35,105 bases of DNA from DATACN01 sp038215095 (lineage in GTDB: Bacteria > Actinomycetota > Thermoleophilia > Solirubrobacterales > Thermoleophilaceae). Positions within the stretch are counted from its first letter, which is position 1. The number at the start of each line of letters is the position of its first letter. Location: NCBI GenBank assembly GCA_038215095.1, contig JBBQRG010000028.1, positions 1-35,105 of the forward strand. The letters run 5' to 3'. The notes below the pieces were generated by a model. That model was not told the origin of the DNA. It made no database searches and saw only the letters and a list, made by a program, of their open reading frames with translations. Below, in pieces: positions 7,913 to 14,995 of the stretch. Made by a program: the position numbers and the translations under genes.

Positions 7913-9074
7913 GCTCCGCCAGGCGCCGCTCGAGCAGGCGCTGCTCGGCGTCGTCGTGGACGAGCGCGAGCGCGCGGCCGTAGGCCTCGCGCGCCTCGTC
8001 CCCCCGGCCGAGGCGGCGCAGCAGCTCGCCACGGGTCGCGTGCAGGTAGTGGAAGTCGTCCAGGGATAGCCGGTCGACGAGCTCGAGTCCCGCCTGGGGG
8101 CCCTGCGCCTCGGCGATAGCGATCGCCCGGTTGAGCTCGACGACGGGCGAGGCCGTGAGGCGGGCCAGCTCGCCGTAGAGGGCCGCGATCTGGGGCCAGT
8201 CGGGCGGGTCGCCGGCGTGGAGCGAGGCGATCGCCGCCTGCACCACGTAGGCGCCGCGGCCGTGCAGGGCCAGTGCCCGGTCGAGCACGCTGCGCCCCTC
8301 GGCGATCTGGGCTGTGTCCCAGAGTGAGCGGTCCTGGTCGGCGAGCAGCACGAGGTCGCCGTGCTGGAAGCGCGCTTCGCTGCGGGAGTCGTGCAGCAGC
8401 ATGAGCGCCAGCAGGCCGTGCGCCTCGGGCTCGTCGGGCATGAGCTCTACCAGCGCCCTTCCCAGGCGCAGTGCCTCGCCCGCGAGCTCGCCGCGGCCGC
8501 CATAGCCCTCGTTGAAGATCAGGTAGACCACCGCGAGCACGGCGGCAAGGCGGTCGGGCAGCAGGTGGTCGTCGGGCACGCGGAACGGGATACCGGCGGA
8601 CTTGATCTTTCGCTTCGCCCGCACCAGCCGCTGCGCCATCGTCGGCTCTCCCACGAGGAACGCGCGCGCGATCTCGTCCGTGCTGAGTCCGCCGAGCGTC
8701 CGCAGGGTCAGAGCGACCTGTGCCTCGGTGGCGAGCGCCGGGTGACAGCAGGTGAAGATGAGCTCGAGCCGCTCGTCGGGGAATTCCATCTCGTCCACCT
8801 CGTCCTCCCTGGCCTCGGGCACGTCGAGCAGCCGGGTCTTGTCGGCCAGCGTGCGGTCGCGGCGGATGCGGTTGATGGCCCGGTTGCGCGCGGTCGTGAC
8901 CAGCCACGCGCCCGGATGGTCGGGGGTCCCGTCGCGCGGCCAGCGCTCCGCGGCGATCGCGAAGGCCTCCTGCGTGGCTTCCTCGGCGAGCTCGAAGTCG
9001 CCGAGGAAGCCGATCAGTGCGGCGAGGACACGGCCCCACTGGTGGCGGAAGGCCTGATCCAGGCTCGCTACCAC
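7884..9074 (-). CDS. ECF42-type RNA polymerase sigma factor with TPR-like C-terminal domain
   Basis: A 396-residue extracytoplasmic-function sigma factor. Sigma region 2 is visible at residues ~15-75 (GDFELAEEATQEAF, HPGAWLVTTARNRAINRIRR) and region 4 at ~105-165 (LTLRTLGGLSTDEIARAFLV, AQRLVRAKRKI). A long C-terminal extension (~residue 180 onward, with YLIFNEGYGGRGE and TPR-like LLRRLGRGDEAREAYGRALAL) replaces a separate anti-sigma factor and is typical of group ECF42. The GTG start overlaps the end of the DGPF-domain gene by 7 bases, so the two are coupled. The linkage to a DGPF/YCII protein is diagnostic of the group. Confidence 0.93.
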   Translation of the reverse strand: MVASLDQAFRHQWGRVLAALIGFLGDFELAEEATQEAFAIAAERWPRDGTPDHPGAWLVTTARNRAINRIRRDRTLADKTRLLDVPEAREDEVDEMEFPDERLELIFTCCHPALATEAQVALTLRTLGGLSTDEIARAFLVGEPTMAQRLVRAKRKIKSAGIPFRVPDDHLLPDRLAAVLAVVYLIFNEGYGGRGELAGEALRLGRALVELMPDEPEAHGLLALMLLHDSRSEARFQHGDLVLLADQDRSLWDTAQIAEGRSVLDRALALHGRGAYVVQAAIASLHAGDPPDWPQIAALYGELARLTASPVVELNRAIAIAEAQGPQAGLELVDRLSLDDFHYLHATRGELLRRLGRGDEAREAYGRALALVHDDAEQRLLERRLAELSPPAPAAS

Positions 9075-9427
9075 TGCGCGATCGGGCGCACCTCGATCGC
9101 GCCGCCCATGCCGGCCGCCGGGATCCGCGCGGCCAGCTCGATCGCGGCGTCGAGGTCGTCCGCCTCGAAGAAGAGGTAGCCGCCGAGCGCCTCCTTCATC
9201 TCCACGAACGGGCCGTCGGTGGTGAGCGTCTTGCCGTCCTCGACCCGAACGGTGGTCGCCATCTCCGGGGGCTGCATCTGCTCGCCGGGGGTGACGCCGG
9301 GTGTCTCGTTGATCGAGCCGTAGGCCTCGAAGACCTTCTTCTGCTCATCCTGCGAGAGGCGACCCCACGCCTCCGGATCGTGCGGCGTCGGGGTGTCGCC
9401 CTGATGGATCAAGAGCATGTACTTCAC
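9068..9427 (-). CDS. YCII/DGPF-domain protein, partner of the ECF42 sigma factor
   Basis: A 119-residue YCII-related protein with the defining TDGPF motif near residue 70 and the family start MKYMLLIHQGD. Such proteins are encoded next to ECF42 sigma factors; their molecular role is unsettled, although similarity to YciI enzymes has suggested a catalytic or ligand-binding role. The GTG start has an excellent AAGGAGG ribosome site 5 bases upstream. Its stop overlaps the start of the sigma factor gene. Confidence 0.93.
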   Translation of the reverse strand: MKYMLLIHQGDTPTPHDPEAWGRLSQDEQKKVFEAYGSINETPGVTPGEQMQPPEMATTVRVEDGKTLTTDGPFVEMKEALGGYLFFEADDLDAAIELAARIPAAGMGGAIEVRPIAQW

Positions 9428-9432
9428 AGCGT

Positions 9433-9439
9433 CCTCCTT
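9433..9439 (-). promoter_or_regulatory. Strong ribosome binding site of the DGPF gene
   Basis: AAGGAGG on the - strand, 5 bases before the GTG start, decides that start. It contrasts with the many leaderless-type starts in this window. Confidence 0.85.
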
Positions 9440-9451
9440 GTCGAATGGTCG

Positions 9452-9457
9452 AGCCTA
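9452..9457 (-). promoter_or_regulatory. Candidate -10 box of the DGPF-sigma operon
   Basis: TAGGCT on the - strand would give a start point about 18 bases before the gene, leaving room for the AAGGAGG site. A TGTCGA at 9485-9480, at a plausible -35 distance from such a start point, resembles the -35 type I recall for ECF42 promoters and may instead reflect autoregulation. Confidence 0.35.
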
Positions 9458-9492
9458 AGACAAACGGGGAACGCCGAAATCGACAGGTCGGC

Positions 9493-9630
9493 TCAAATTG
9501 GCGGGCCGAGCCGCGCGTACGGCTGGCCGCGTCTGGTGACGAGGAAGCTCGACCCCTGCGAAGCCCGTTCGAAGTACCAGCCGAAGCGGTTGCGGAACTC
9601 GTGGGCGCCGATCGTCTCGGCACCGGCCTG
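9493..9630 (-). pseudogene. Phd/YefM-like antitoxin fragment
   Basis: The - strand frame encodes about 40 residues with the Phd/YefM pattern: TIGAHEFRNRFGWYFERA, then SFLVTRRGQPYARLGPP. It begins directly after the tRNA-Ala 3' end. No ATG, GTG or TTG occurs in frame between the tRNA and the domain, and the frame stays open upstream through the tRNA into the nuclease gene. It lacks the C-terminal toxin-binding part of full-length antitoxins, and no toxin gene follows. Likely a remnant, or the tail of a larger composite protein. The Phd call rests on the short motif only. Confidence 0.55.
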
Positions 9631-9633
9631 GAC

Positions 9634-9708
<75 letters not shown>

Positions 9709-10121
9709 AGGAAGCTCGTAATCGGCCGCCCAGTGTAGCGCCGCCCTCTGCCCGTTCCGGGGCGGCTCGACGCGGAGGTGCAGCGCTCGCATGCCGGCAA
9801 CGAGCGCGGCGGGGAGCAGGTAGCACCTCTTCAGCGCCTCGCACCAGACGCCAACGGAATCGATCTCCTCCACGGAGTAGCTGCTTCTCACTTGGCCGGC
9901 CGGTGTCGATCGCCAGCCGGTCAGATTCACAGCTACGACCGCGCCTCTCAGAGGGGCCCACTTGCACTGCACTCGCAGCAGGCTGTAACCGAGGTCGAAA
10001 GCCAGGTCGTAGCGGCCGTGCTCGACCAGCGGCTTCAGGACGGGGATGCCCAGGCGGATGGCCGCGGCGGCAATCTCGGCCTCTGCGACGTGCCCTTGTG
10101 GTTCGTGTCGTCTGTCTTCAC
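9709..10121 (-). pseudogene. PD-(D/E)XK homing-type endonuclease, frameshifted
   Basis: The frame on the - strand reads as a group I intron-associated PD-(D/E)XK endonuclease (the I-Ssp6803I-like family). Starting at GTG 10121 it gives MKTDDTNHKG, then one base is missing near 10090, and the next frame continues VAEAEIAAAAIRLGIPVLKP, GRYDLAFDLGYSLLRVQCKW and YSVEEIDSVGVWCEALKRCYLLP. The likely active-site residues are all present: Glu in VAEAEI, Asp in RYDLAFD, and Gln/Lys in VQCKW. The reading frame does not stop but enters the adjacent tRNA-Ala. The family assignment rests on remembered motifs; the single frameshift could be a real mutation, programmed slippage or a sequencing error. Confidence 0.68.
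9732..9737 (-). promoter_or_regulatory. Candidate -10 box of tRNA-Ala
   Basis: TACACT on the - strand lies 23 bases before the tRNA 5' end, giving a leader of about 16 bases. It lies inside the 3' part of the nuclease gene, so the tRNA may have its own promoter embedded there. No good -35 hexamer is seen. Confidence 0.35.
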
Positions 10122-10129
10122 GCGTGAAG
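10116..10129. repeat. 14-bp perfect palindrome over the nuclease start codon
   Basis: CTTCACGCGTGAAG is its own reverse complement and covers the GTG start of the endonuclease at 10121-10119. The position suits an operator for autoregulation, or an mRNA hairpin hiding the start. A chance palindrome cannot be excluded. Confidence 0.5.
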
Positions 10130-10175
10130 GCTTGCCGGTCGCGCGTGACGACTCAACACCGGGACGTGACGTTCG

Positions 10176-11333
10176 TCAGGTCCCGGCGCGCATCCGTGCG
10201 CGAGCTTCCCTGAAGCGCGTTGCCTCGTAGGCGATCAGCCCGCTCGTGATGGCGGCCGTGATCGAAAGCGCCACCAGAGCGTTGACGGCGGTGGCCAGCG
10301 GGATCAGCGCCAGGCAGAGGACCGCGGCGACCGCGCGCTGCTTGTTCAGCGTGCCGAGGTTGCGCAGGCGAAACCCCACGTGGCCGGCGTAGTAGACCGC
10401 GATCCCGCCGAGCAGGGCCGTGGCGGGCACCAGGTCGAGCGGCTCGTCCAGGTGGCCCAGCGTCTTCTTGATCCCGAGGGCCGAGAGAATGATCCCGGCC
10501 ACGATCGGCAGGTGGATGTAGCTGTAGGAGTCCCGCGCGATGAGCAAGCGCCGCTCGCCGCGCGAATCGCGGAAGTGGCGCCCCGCTCTCACGGCGACCA
10601 CGTCGAAGTACGCCCACCAGAGGCTGGCGGACACCACGATGCCCAGCACCGCCGCGGCGATCAGCTTCGGCTTGAGCTCGAGCCCGCTGATGCCCCCGCC
10701 GATCGAGACGATCGACTCGCCGAGGGCGATGAGCACGATCAGGCCGAAGCGCTCCGCGAAGTGCGCGGCCGAGACGTGGAAGCCGCGCACGCCGAACACG
10801 AAGGGGCCGGAGAAGTCGACCACCAGGGCAAGGGCCCAGAGCCCCACCTGCGCCGGGCCGTCGAGGAAGCCCGCGAGCAGGATCAGCGCGGGTGCGGGGA
10901 TCGCCGTGCGGGCGAGCCGGCGGACGGCCTGGAGCGCGTCGACGTCCGGACTGGCCTCGGCGAATATGAAGATGTGCAGCCAGCGCACGAAGGCGTAGGC
11001 GACGCCGAACAGCACGCCGTCGTCGCCGAAGGCGTGCGGCGTCGCCAGCGCGGCCAGCAGCATGGCGGCCATCGCGGCAAAGATCAGGAGGCGCTCCTTG
11101 CCCTCGTCGACCGCCACGTAGTTGGTCAGCCAGGCGTAGGCGCCCCAGGCCCACCAGAGCGCGGAGAACACCAGCATCCCGTGCCCCAGCCCGCGCCAGG
11201 TCGGATCCTGCGACATCAGCGCGGTCACCTGCGTGAGCGCGAATACGAAGACGAGGTCGAAGAACAGCTCGAGCGCGGAGACCTTCTGCTCCGGCTCGGT
11301 GAGCGGCTCGGCCGCCAGCTGCTCGGCGGTCAA
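10176..11333 (-). CDS. Low temperature requirement protein A (LtrA) family membrane protein
   Basis: A 385-residue integral membrane protein with about ten hydrophobic segments and the LtrA hallmarks: ALELFFDLVFVFALTQ (~residues 20-35), HFAERFGLIVLIALGESI (~residues 190-207) and WWAYFD. The family is named for a Listeria cold-growth locus; its biochemical function is unknown. The start is TTG 11333, which overlaps the stop of the small membrane ORF upstream (ATTGA), so translation is probably coupled. Confidence 0.92.
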   Translation of the reverse strand: MTAEQLAAEPLTEPEQKVSALELFFDLVFVFALTQVTALMSQDPTWRGLGHGMLVFSALWWAWGAYAWLTNYVAVDEGKERLLIFAAMAAMLLAALATPHAFGDDGVLFGVAYAFVRWLHIFIFAEASPDVDALQAVRRLARTAIPAPALILLAGFLDGPAQVGLWALALVVDFSGPFVFGVRGFHVSAAHFAERFGLIVLIALGESIVSIGGGISGLELKPKLIAAAVLGIVVSASLWWAYFDVVAVRAGRHFRDSRGERRLLIARDSYSYIHLPIVAGIILSALGIKKTLGHLDEPLDLVPATALLGGIAVYYAGHVGFRLRNLGTLNKQRAVAAVLCLALIPLATAVNALVALSITAAITSGLIAYEATRFREARARMRAGT

Positions 11334-11488
11334 TCCCCGTCGCGCTGATCGGCTTCGCGGTCCTGGCGGGGGTGCTCGTCGATCCCGCTGCCGCGGCGCG
11401 TGAGCGCGTAGGCGGTGCCAAGAAAGACCACGATCAGGACGAGCACGATCAGTAGCACCCCGCCGACGCTCGCGGCCATCACGGTCAT
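11330..11488 (-). CDS. 52-residue single-pass membrane protein upstream of ltrA
   Basis: A short gene on the - strand, MTVMAASVGGVLLIVLVLIV... It has one strong membrane segment (residues ~8-28) and then a charged, hydrophilic tail (RRGSGIDEHPRQDREADQRD). Its TGA overlaps the TTG start of the LtrA gene. A TAGAGT box ends 6 bases before its ATG, so it would be the leaderless first gene of a two-gene operon. It diverges from leuS. No homologue is recognised; it may be a small partner of the LtrA protein. Confidence 0.7.
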   Translation of the reverse strand: MTVMAASVGGVLLIVLVLIVVFLGTAYALTRRGSGIDEHPRQDREADQRDGD

Positions 11489-11494
11489 GCGGCG

Positions 11495-11500
11495 ACTCTA
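11495..11500 (-). promoter_or_regulatory. Candidate -10 box, small membrane protein/ltrA operon
   Basis: TAGAGT on the - strand, 6 bases before the ATG at 11488, a leaderless layout. It lies back to back with the leuS box at 11509-11514. Confidence 0.5.
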
Positions 11501-11508
11501 CGCGAAGG

Positions 11509-11514
11509 TAACCT
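11509..11514 (+). promoter_or_regulatory. Candidate -10 box of leuS
   Basis: TAACCT, 10 bases before the leuS ATG, would give a leader of zero to four bases. The divergent box of the ltrA operon lies 8 bases away. Confidence 0.45.
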
Positions 11515-11524
11515 GCTTGGCCGC

Positions 11525-13927
11525 ATGGCAGAGCGCTACGACCCGAAGCAGATCGAGCCCAGGTGGCAGAAGACCTGGGCCGACGAGCGCACCTGGGAAG
11601 TCTCGAACGACCCCGACGATCACCCGAAGTCCTACGTGCTCGAGATGCTGCCCTATCCGTCGGGCGAGCCCCACATCGGGCACCTCAAGGTCTACTCCGT
11701 CGGCGACGCGATCGCCCACTACAAGCGCCGCACCGGCCACCGCGTGCTGCACCCGCTGGGCTACGACGCCTTCGGGCTGCCGGCCGAGAACCACGCGATC
11801 AGGACCGGCCAGCACCCGCGCGACTCCACCAACGCCTCGATAGCGGAGTTCCAGCGCCAGTTCCGCGACTGGGGCATCTCGATCGACTGGTCGCGCGAGT
11901 TCGGCACCCACGAGCCGAGCTACTACCGCTGGACGCAGTGGATCTTCCTGCGCCTGTTCGAGCGCGGCCTGGCCCACCGCCACGAGGCGGCCGTCAACTG
12001 GTGCCCGAAGGACCAGACCGTGCTGGCGAACGAGCAGGTGATCGACGGCCGCTGCGAGCGCTGCGGCACCCTCGTCGAGGTCAAGCAGCTCGAGCAGTGG
12101 TTCTTCCGCATCACCGAGTACGCCGACCGGCTGCTGGACGACCTGGACGACATCGACTGGCCGCCGCACGTGAAGACGATGCAGCGCAACTGGATCGGCC
12201 GCTCGCACGGAGCCCAGGTCACGTTCCGCTGCGAGGAGCTCGGCACCGACTACGAGGTCTTCACCACGCGCCCGGACACGCTGTTCGGCGCCACCTTCTT
12301 CGTGATGGCCCCCGAGCACCCGGACGTGCTGCGCATGAGCGACTCGCAGGAGGTGCACGACTACGTGAACCGCGTCGTCCACGAGTCGGCCGAGGAGCGC
12401 GGAGCGGAGGACGGGGAGAAGACCGGCGTGGCGCTCGGCCTCACGGTCACGAACCCGGTCAACGGCGAGGAGCTGCCGGTCTACGTTGCCGACTACGTGC
12501 TGATGGAGTACGGCACGGGCGCGATCATGGCCGTGCCCGCCCACGACGAGCGCGACCACGAGTTCGCGGTCAAGTTCGACCTGCCGATCCGGCGCGTTGT
12601 GGACTGCGGCGAGCTGCCCTGCTCTGACGACGGGCCGCTCGTGAACTCCGGCCGCTTCGACGGCATGAACAACCGCGAGGCCTTCGAGGCGATCGTGGAC
12701 TGGCTCGACTCCGACGGCAAGGGCAAGCGCGCCGTGAACTACCGCCTGCGCGACTGGCTGCTCTCGCGCCAGCGCTACTGGGGCTGCCCGATCCCGATCG
12801 TCTACTGCGAGCGCGACGGCATGGTGCCCGTGCCCGACGACCAGCTGCCGGTGGAGCTGCCCGACGTCGAGGACTACGCCCCGAAGGGCAAGTCGCCGCT
12901 GGCGACGGCCGAGGACTGGGTGAACACCGAGTGCCCGAAGTGCGGCGGCCCGGCGCGCCGCGAGACCGACACGATGGACACCTTCGTCGACTCGTCCTGG
13001 TATTTCCTGCGCTACTGCGACGCCCGCAACGAGGAGGCTGCGTGGGACCGCGGCGCGGTGGACGCCTGGATGCCGGTGGACCAGTACATCGGCGGCGTGG
13101 AGCACGCGATCCTGCACCTGATGTACGCGCGCTTCTTCATCAAGGCGCTTGCGGACATGGACCTGCTCGGCGTGCAGGAGCCCTTCGCGAGCCTGTTCAC
13201 CCAGGGGATGGTCACGCGCGGCGGCGCGAAGATGTCGAAGTCGAAGGGCAACACGGTCAGCCCGGAGGAGATCGTGGATCGCTACGGGGCGGACACGGCG
13301 CGCTGCGCCATCCTCTACGTCGGCCACCCGGCGGAGGGCGGCGACTGGTCCGACGAGGGCGTCGACGGGCTGTTCCGCTTCCTGTCGCGGCTGTGGCGCG
13401 CGGCGGCCGAGGCGCCCGAGGGCGCGAATGAGCCCGACGGCGAGCCCGGTGCGCTCGTGCGGAAATCACACTGGGCCATCGACAAGGTCACGCGCGACCT
13501 GGGCCAGCGCTTCGCGACACACACCTCGATCGCCGCGGTCATCGAGCTGGTGAACGACATCTACCGCGAGCGCGAGAGCGCCGACCCCTCGCACCTGCGC
13601 TTCGCCGTGGCCACCGCGGGCTCGCTGATCTTCCCCTTCGCCCCGCACCTGGGATCGGAGGTCTACGAGATGATCACCGGCCGGCGGGTCTGGGAGGAGC
13701 CCTGGCCCGAGGTAGACCAGTCGCTGCTCGCCAGCGACACCTTCCAGCTGATCGTGCAGATGAACGGCAAGCTGATCGACCGCATCGAGGCCGCGGCCGA
13801 CGCCTCCAGGGAGGAGCTCGAGGAGGCGGCCCGCGGCTCCGACAGGCTGGCCGCGCGGCTCAACGGCAAGGCGATCGTGAAGACTGTGGTCGTGCCCGGC
13901 AAGCTCGTCAACTTCGTGGTGAGGTGA
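11525..13927 (+). CDS. leuS: Leucyl-tRNA synthetase
   Basis: Charges tRNA-Leu in the cytoplasm. The 800-residue class I synthetase shows PYPSGEPHIGHLKVYS (HIGH motif, ~residues 42-57), the bacterial CP1 editing domain (FTTRPDTLFGATFFVMAPEHP near residue 245; GTGAIMAVPAHDERD near residue 330), a zinc-like CPKCGGPAR knuckle, MDTFVDSSWYFLRY, and KMSKSKGNTV (~residue 563). The anticodon-binding domain and the C-terminal VVVPGKLVNFVV complete it. It is somewhat shorter than the E. coli enzyme (860) but appears intact. Confidence 0.98.
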   Translation: MAERYDPKQIEPRWQKTWADERTWEVSNDPDDHPKSYVLEMLPYPSGEPHIGHLKVYSVGDAIAHYKRRTGHRVLHPLGYDAFGLPAENHAIRTGQHPRDSTNASIAEFQRQFRDWGISIDWSREFGTHEPSYYRWTQWIFLRLFERGLAHRHEAAVNWCPKDQTVLANEQVIDGRCERCGTLVEVKQLEQWFFRITEYADRLLDDLDDIDWPPHVKTMQRNWIGRSHGAQVTFRCEELGTDYEVFTTRPDTLFGATFFVMAPEHPDVLRMSDSQEVHDYVNRVVHESAEERGAEDGEKTGVALGLTVTNPVNGEELPVYVADYVLMEYGTGAIMAVPAHDERDHEFAVKFDLPIRRVVDCGELPCSDDGPLVNSGRFDGMNNREAFEAIVDWLDSDGKGKRAVNYRLRDWLLSRQRYWGCPIPIVYCERDGMVPVPDDQLPVELPDVEDYAPKGKSPLATAEDWVNTECPKCGGPARRETDTMDTFVDSSWYFLRYCDARNEEAAWDRGAVDAWMPVDQYIGGVEHAILHLMYARFFIKALADMDLLGVQEPFASLFTQGMVTRGGAKMSKSKGNTVSPEEIVDRYGADTARCAILYVGHPAEGGDWSDEGVDGLFRFLSRLWRAAAEAPEGANEPDGEPGALVRKSHWAIDKVTRDLGQRFATHTSIAAVIELVNDIYRERESADPSHLRFAVATAGSLIFPFAPHLGSEVYEMITGRRVWEEPWPEVDQSLLASDTFQLIVQMNGKLIDRIEAAADASREELEEAARGSDRLAARLNGKAIVKTVVVPGKLVNFVVR

Positions 13928-13929
13928 GG

Positions 13930-14532
13930 ATGGACAGGCAGCGACGGATCCCGGTCGGGCCGCTCATCGGGTTGCTGGGAGCCGTGCTGCTGCTGGTGAG
14001 CCTGTTCCTGAACTGGTGGGACGGCGTGACCGCGTTCACGGCCTTCGAGGTGCTCGACCTCCTGCTGGCGGCGCTCGCGATCGGGGCAGCGACGTCGCTG
14101 GCCGAGGCCGCGGGCGCGCGGATGCCCGCCGGCGTTGCACTGGGCGCCGCGCTGGCGCTGCCCCTCGGGCTGCTCGCGCTGCTGATCGTCTTCTCCCAGA
14201 TCGTGAACGACCCGCCCGCCATCGCCGGCAGCGCCCGCGGGCACGACCTCGGCATCTGGCTGGCCCTGGGCGGCGCGCTGCTGATAGTGGCCGGCAGCCT
14301 GCTGTCGGTGGCGCGCGTCTCGCTCGCGCTGGACCTGGAGCGCCGCGAGCGGGCGGCGCCGGCCGTGGACGACGACGAGCCCGAGCCCGGCGCCGAGGCG
14401 CCTCGCCGCCGCGGGCCGCGCGCCGGGGAGCCCGTCGAGCCCGAGGCCCCGACGGTGGCGGAGCCGGCGGAGCGTCCGGCGCGAGCCGGCCGGCCTCCCG
14501 AGCCCGGCGGCCCGGAGCGGCCGGCCCCCTGA
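13930..14532 (+). CDS. Four-helix membrane protein with acidic, Pro-rich tail
   Basis: A 200-residue protein of unknown function. Four hydrophobic segments fall at residues ~9-27, 38-58, 65-88 and 105-127, followed by a hydrophilic tail of about 65 residues rich in Pro, Glu and Arg (DDDEPEPGAEAPRRRGPRAG). ATG 13930 is preferred because GAGG lies 5 bases upstream; a GTG at 13924 overlapping the leuS stop is the alternative. Its tight link to leuS suggests co-transcription. The tail is low complexity and probably disordered. Confidence 0.75.
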   Translation: MDRQRRIPVGPLIGLLGAVLLLVSLFLNWWDGVTAFTAFEVLDLLLAALAIGAATSLAEAAGARMPAGVALGAALALPLGLLALLIVFSQIVNDPPAIAGSARGHDLGIWLALGGALLIVAGSLLSVARVSLALDLERRERAAPAVDDDEPEPGAEAPRRRGPRAGEPVEPEAPTVAEPAERPARAGRPPEPGGPERPAP

Positions 14533-14546
14533 GCGGTAGGCCCTAC

Positions 14547-14984
14547 GTGGCGGTCGTGGGCGCCGGCGAGGCCGGCTCCCACGAGATCGAAGCGGCGGAG
14601 GCGGTGGGACGGGAGCTGGCGGAGCGGGGCGCGGTGCTGGTGTGCGGCGGCCTCGGCGGCGTCATGGAGGCGGCCTGCCGCGGCGCGAAGGTCGGCGGCG
14701 GCGCCACGCTGGGCATCCTGCCGGGACACGACCGCTCAGCGGCGAACGAGCACGTGGACGTGGCGGTGGCCACCGGCCTGGGCGAGGCGCGCAACGCGCT
14801 CGTCGTGCGCGCAGCGGACGTGCTCGTGGCGGTGGGCGGCGGCTACGGCACGCTGTCGGAGATCGCGCTGGCGCTGAAGACCGGCAAGCGCGTGGTGGGC
14901 GTCGGCAGCTGGGAGATCGAGGGCGTGGAGCAGGCCGGCGAACCGGCCGCGGCGGTCGAGGCCGCCCTGGGAGGGCTCTCGTAG
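14547..14984 (+). CDS. SLOG/TIGR00725-like protein (LOG-related Rossmann fold)
   Basis: A protein of about 145 residues with a Rossmann start VAVVGAGEAGS, then GGLGGVMEAACRGA (~residues 33-46), GILPGHDRS and VGGGYGTLSEIALALK (~residue 95). This is the pattern of the LOG/SLOG superfamily, matching the TIGR00725 branch, in which the PGGxGTxxE of cytokinin-activating LOG is varied. Function unknown; nucleotide or nucleotide-sugar binding is expected. GTG 14547 is the first canonical start; a CTG at 14529, overlapping the upstream stop, would add SGRPY. Its stop TAG also forms the start of the -10 box of the next gene. Confidence 0.82.
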   Translation: MAVVGAGEAGSHEIEAAEAVGRELAERGAVLVCGGLGGVMEAACRGAKVGGGATLGILPGHDRSAANEHVDVAVATGLGEARNALVVRAADVLVAVGGGYGTLSEIALALKTGKRVVGVGSWEIEGVEQAGEPAAAVEAALGGLS

Positions 14985-14987
14985 ACT
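14982..14987 (+). promoter_or_regulatory. Candidate -10 box of the decarboxylase gene
   Basis: TAGACT, 8 bases before the ATG at 14996. Its first three bases are the stop codon of the SLOG gene. Confidence 0.45.
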
Positions 14988-14995
14988 CGGCCGCG

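Noticed and set aside
10153..11421. Long - strand frame parallel to ltrA
   Set aside because: A frame-shifted shadow of ltrA, Arg/Gly/Ala-rich and without membrane helices.
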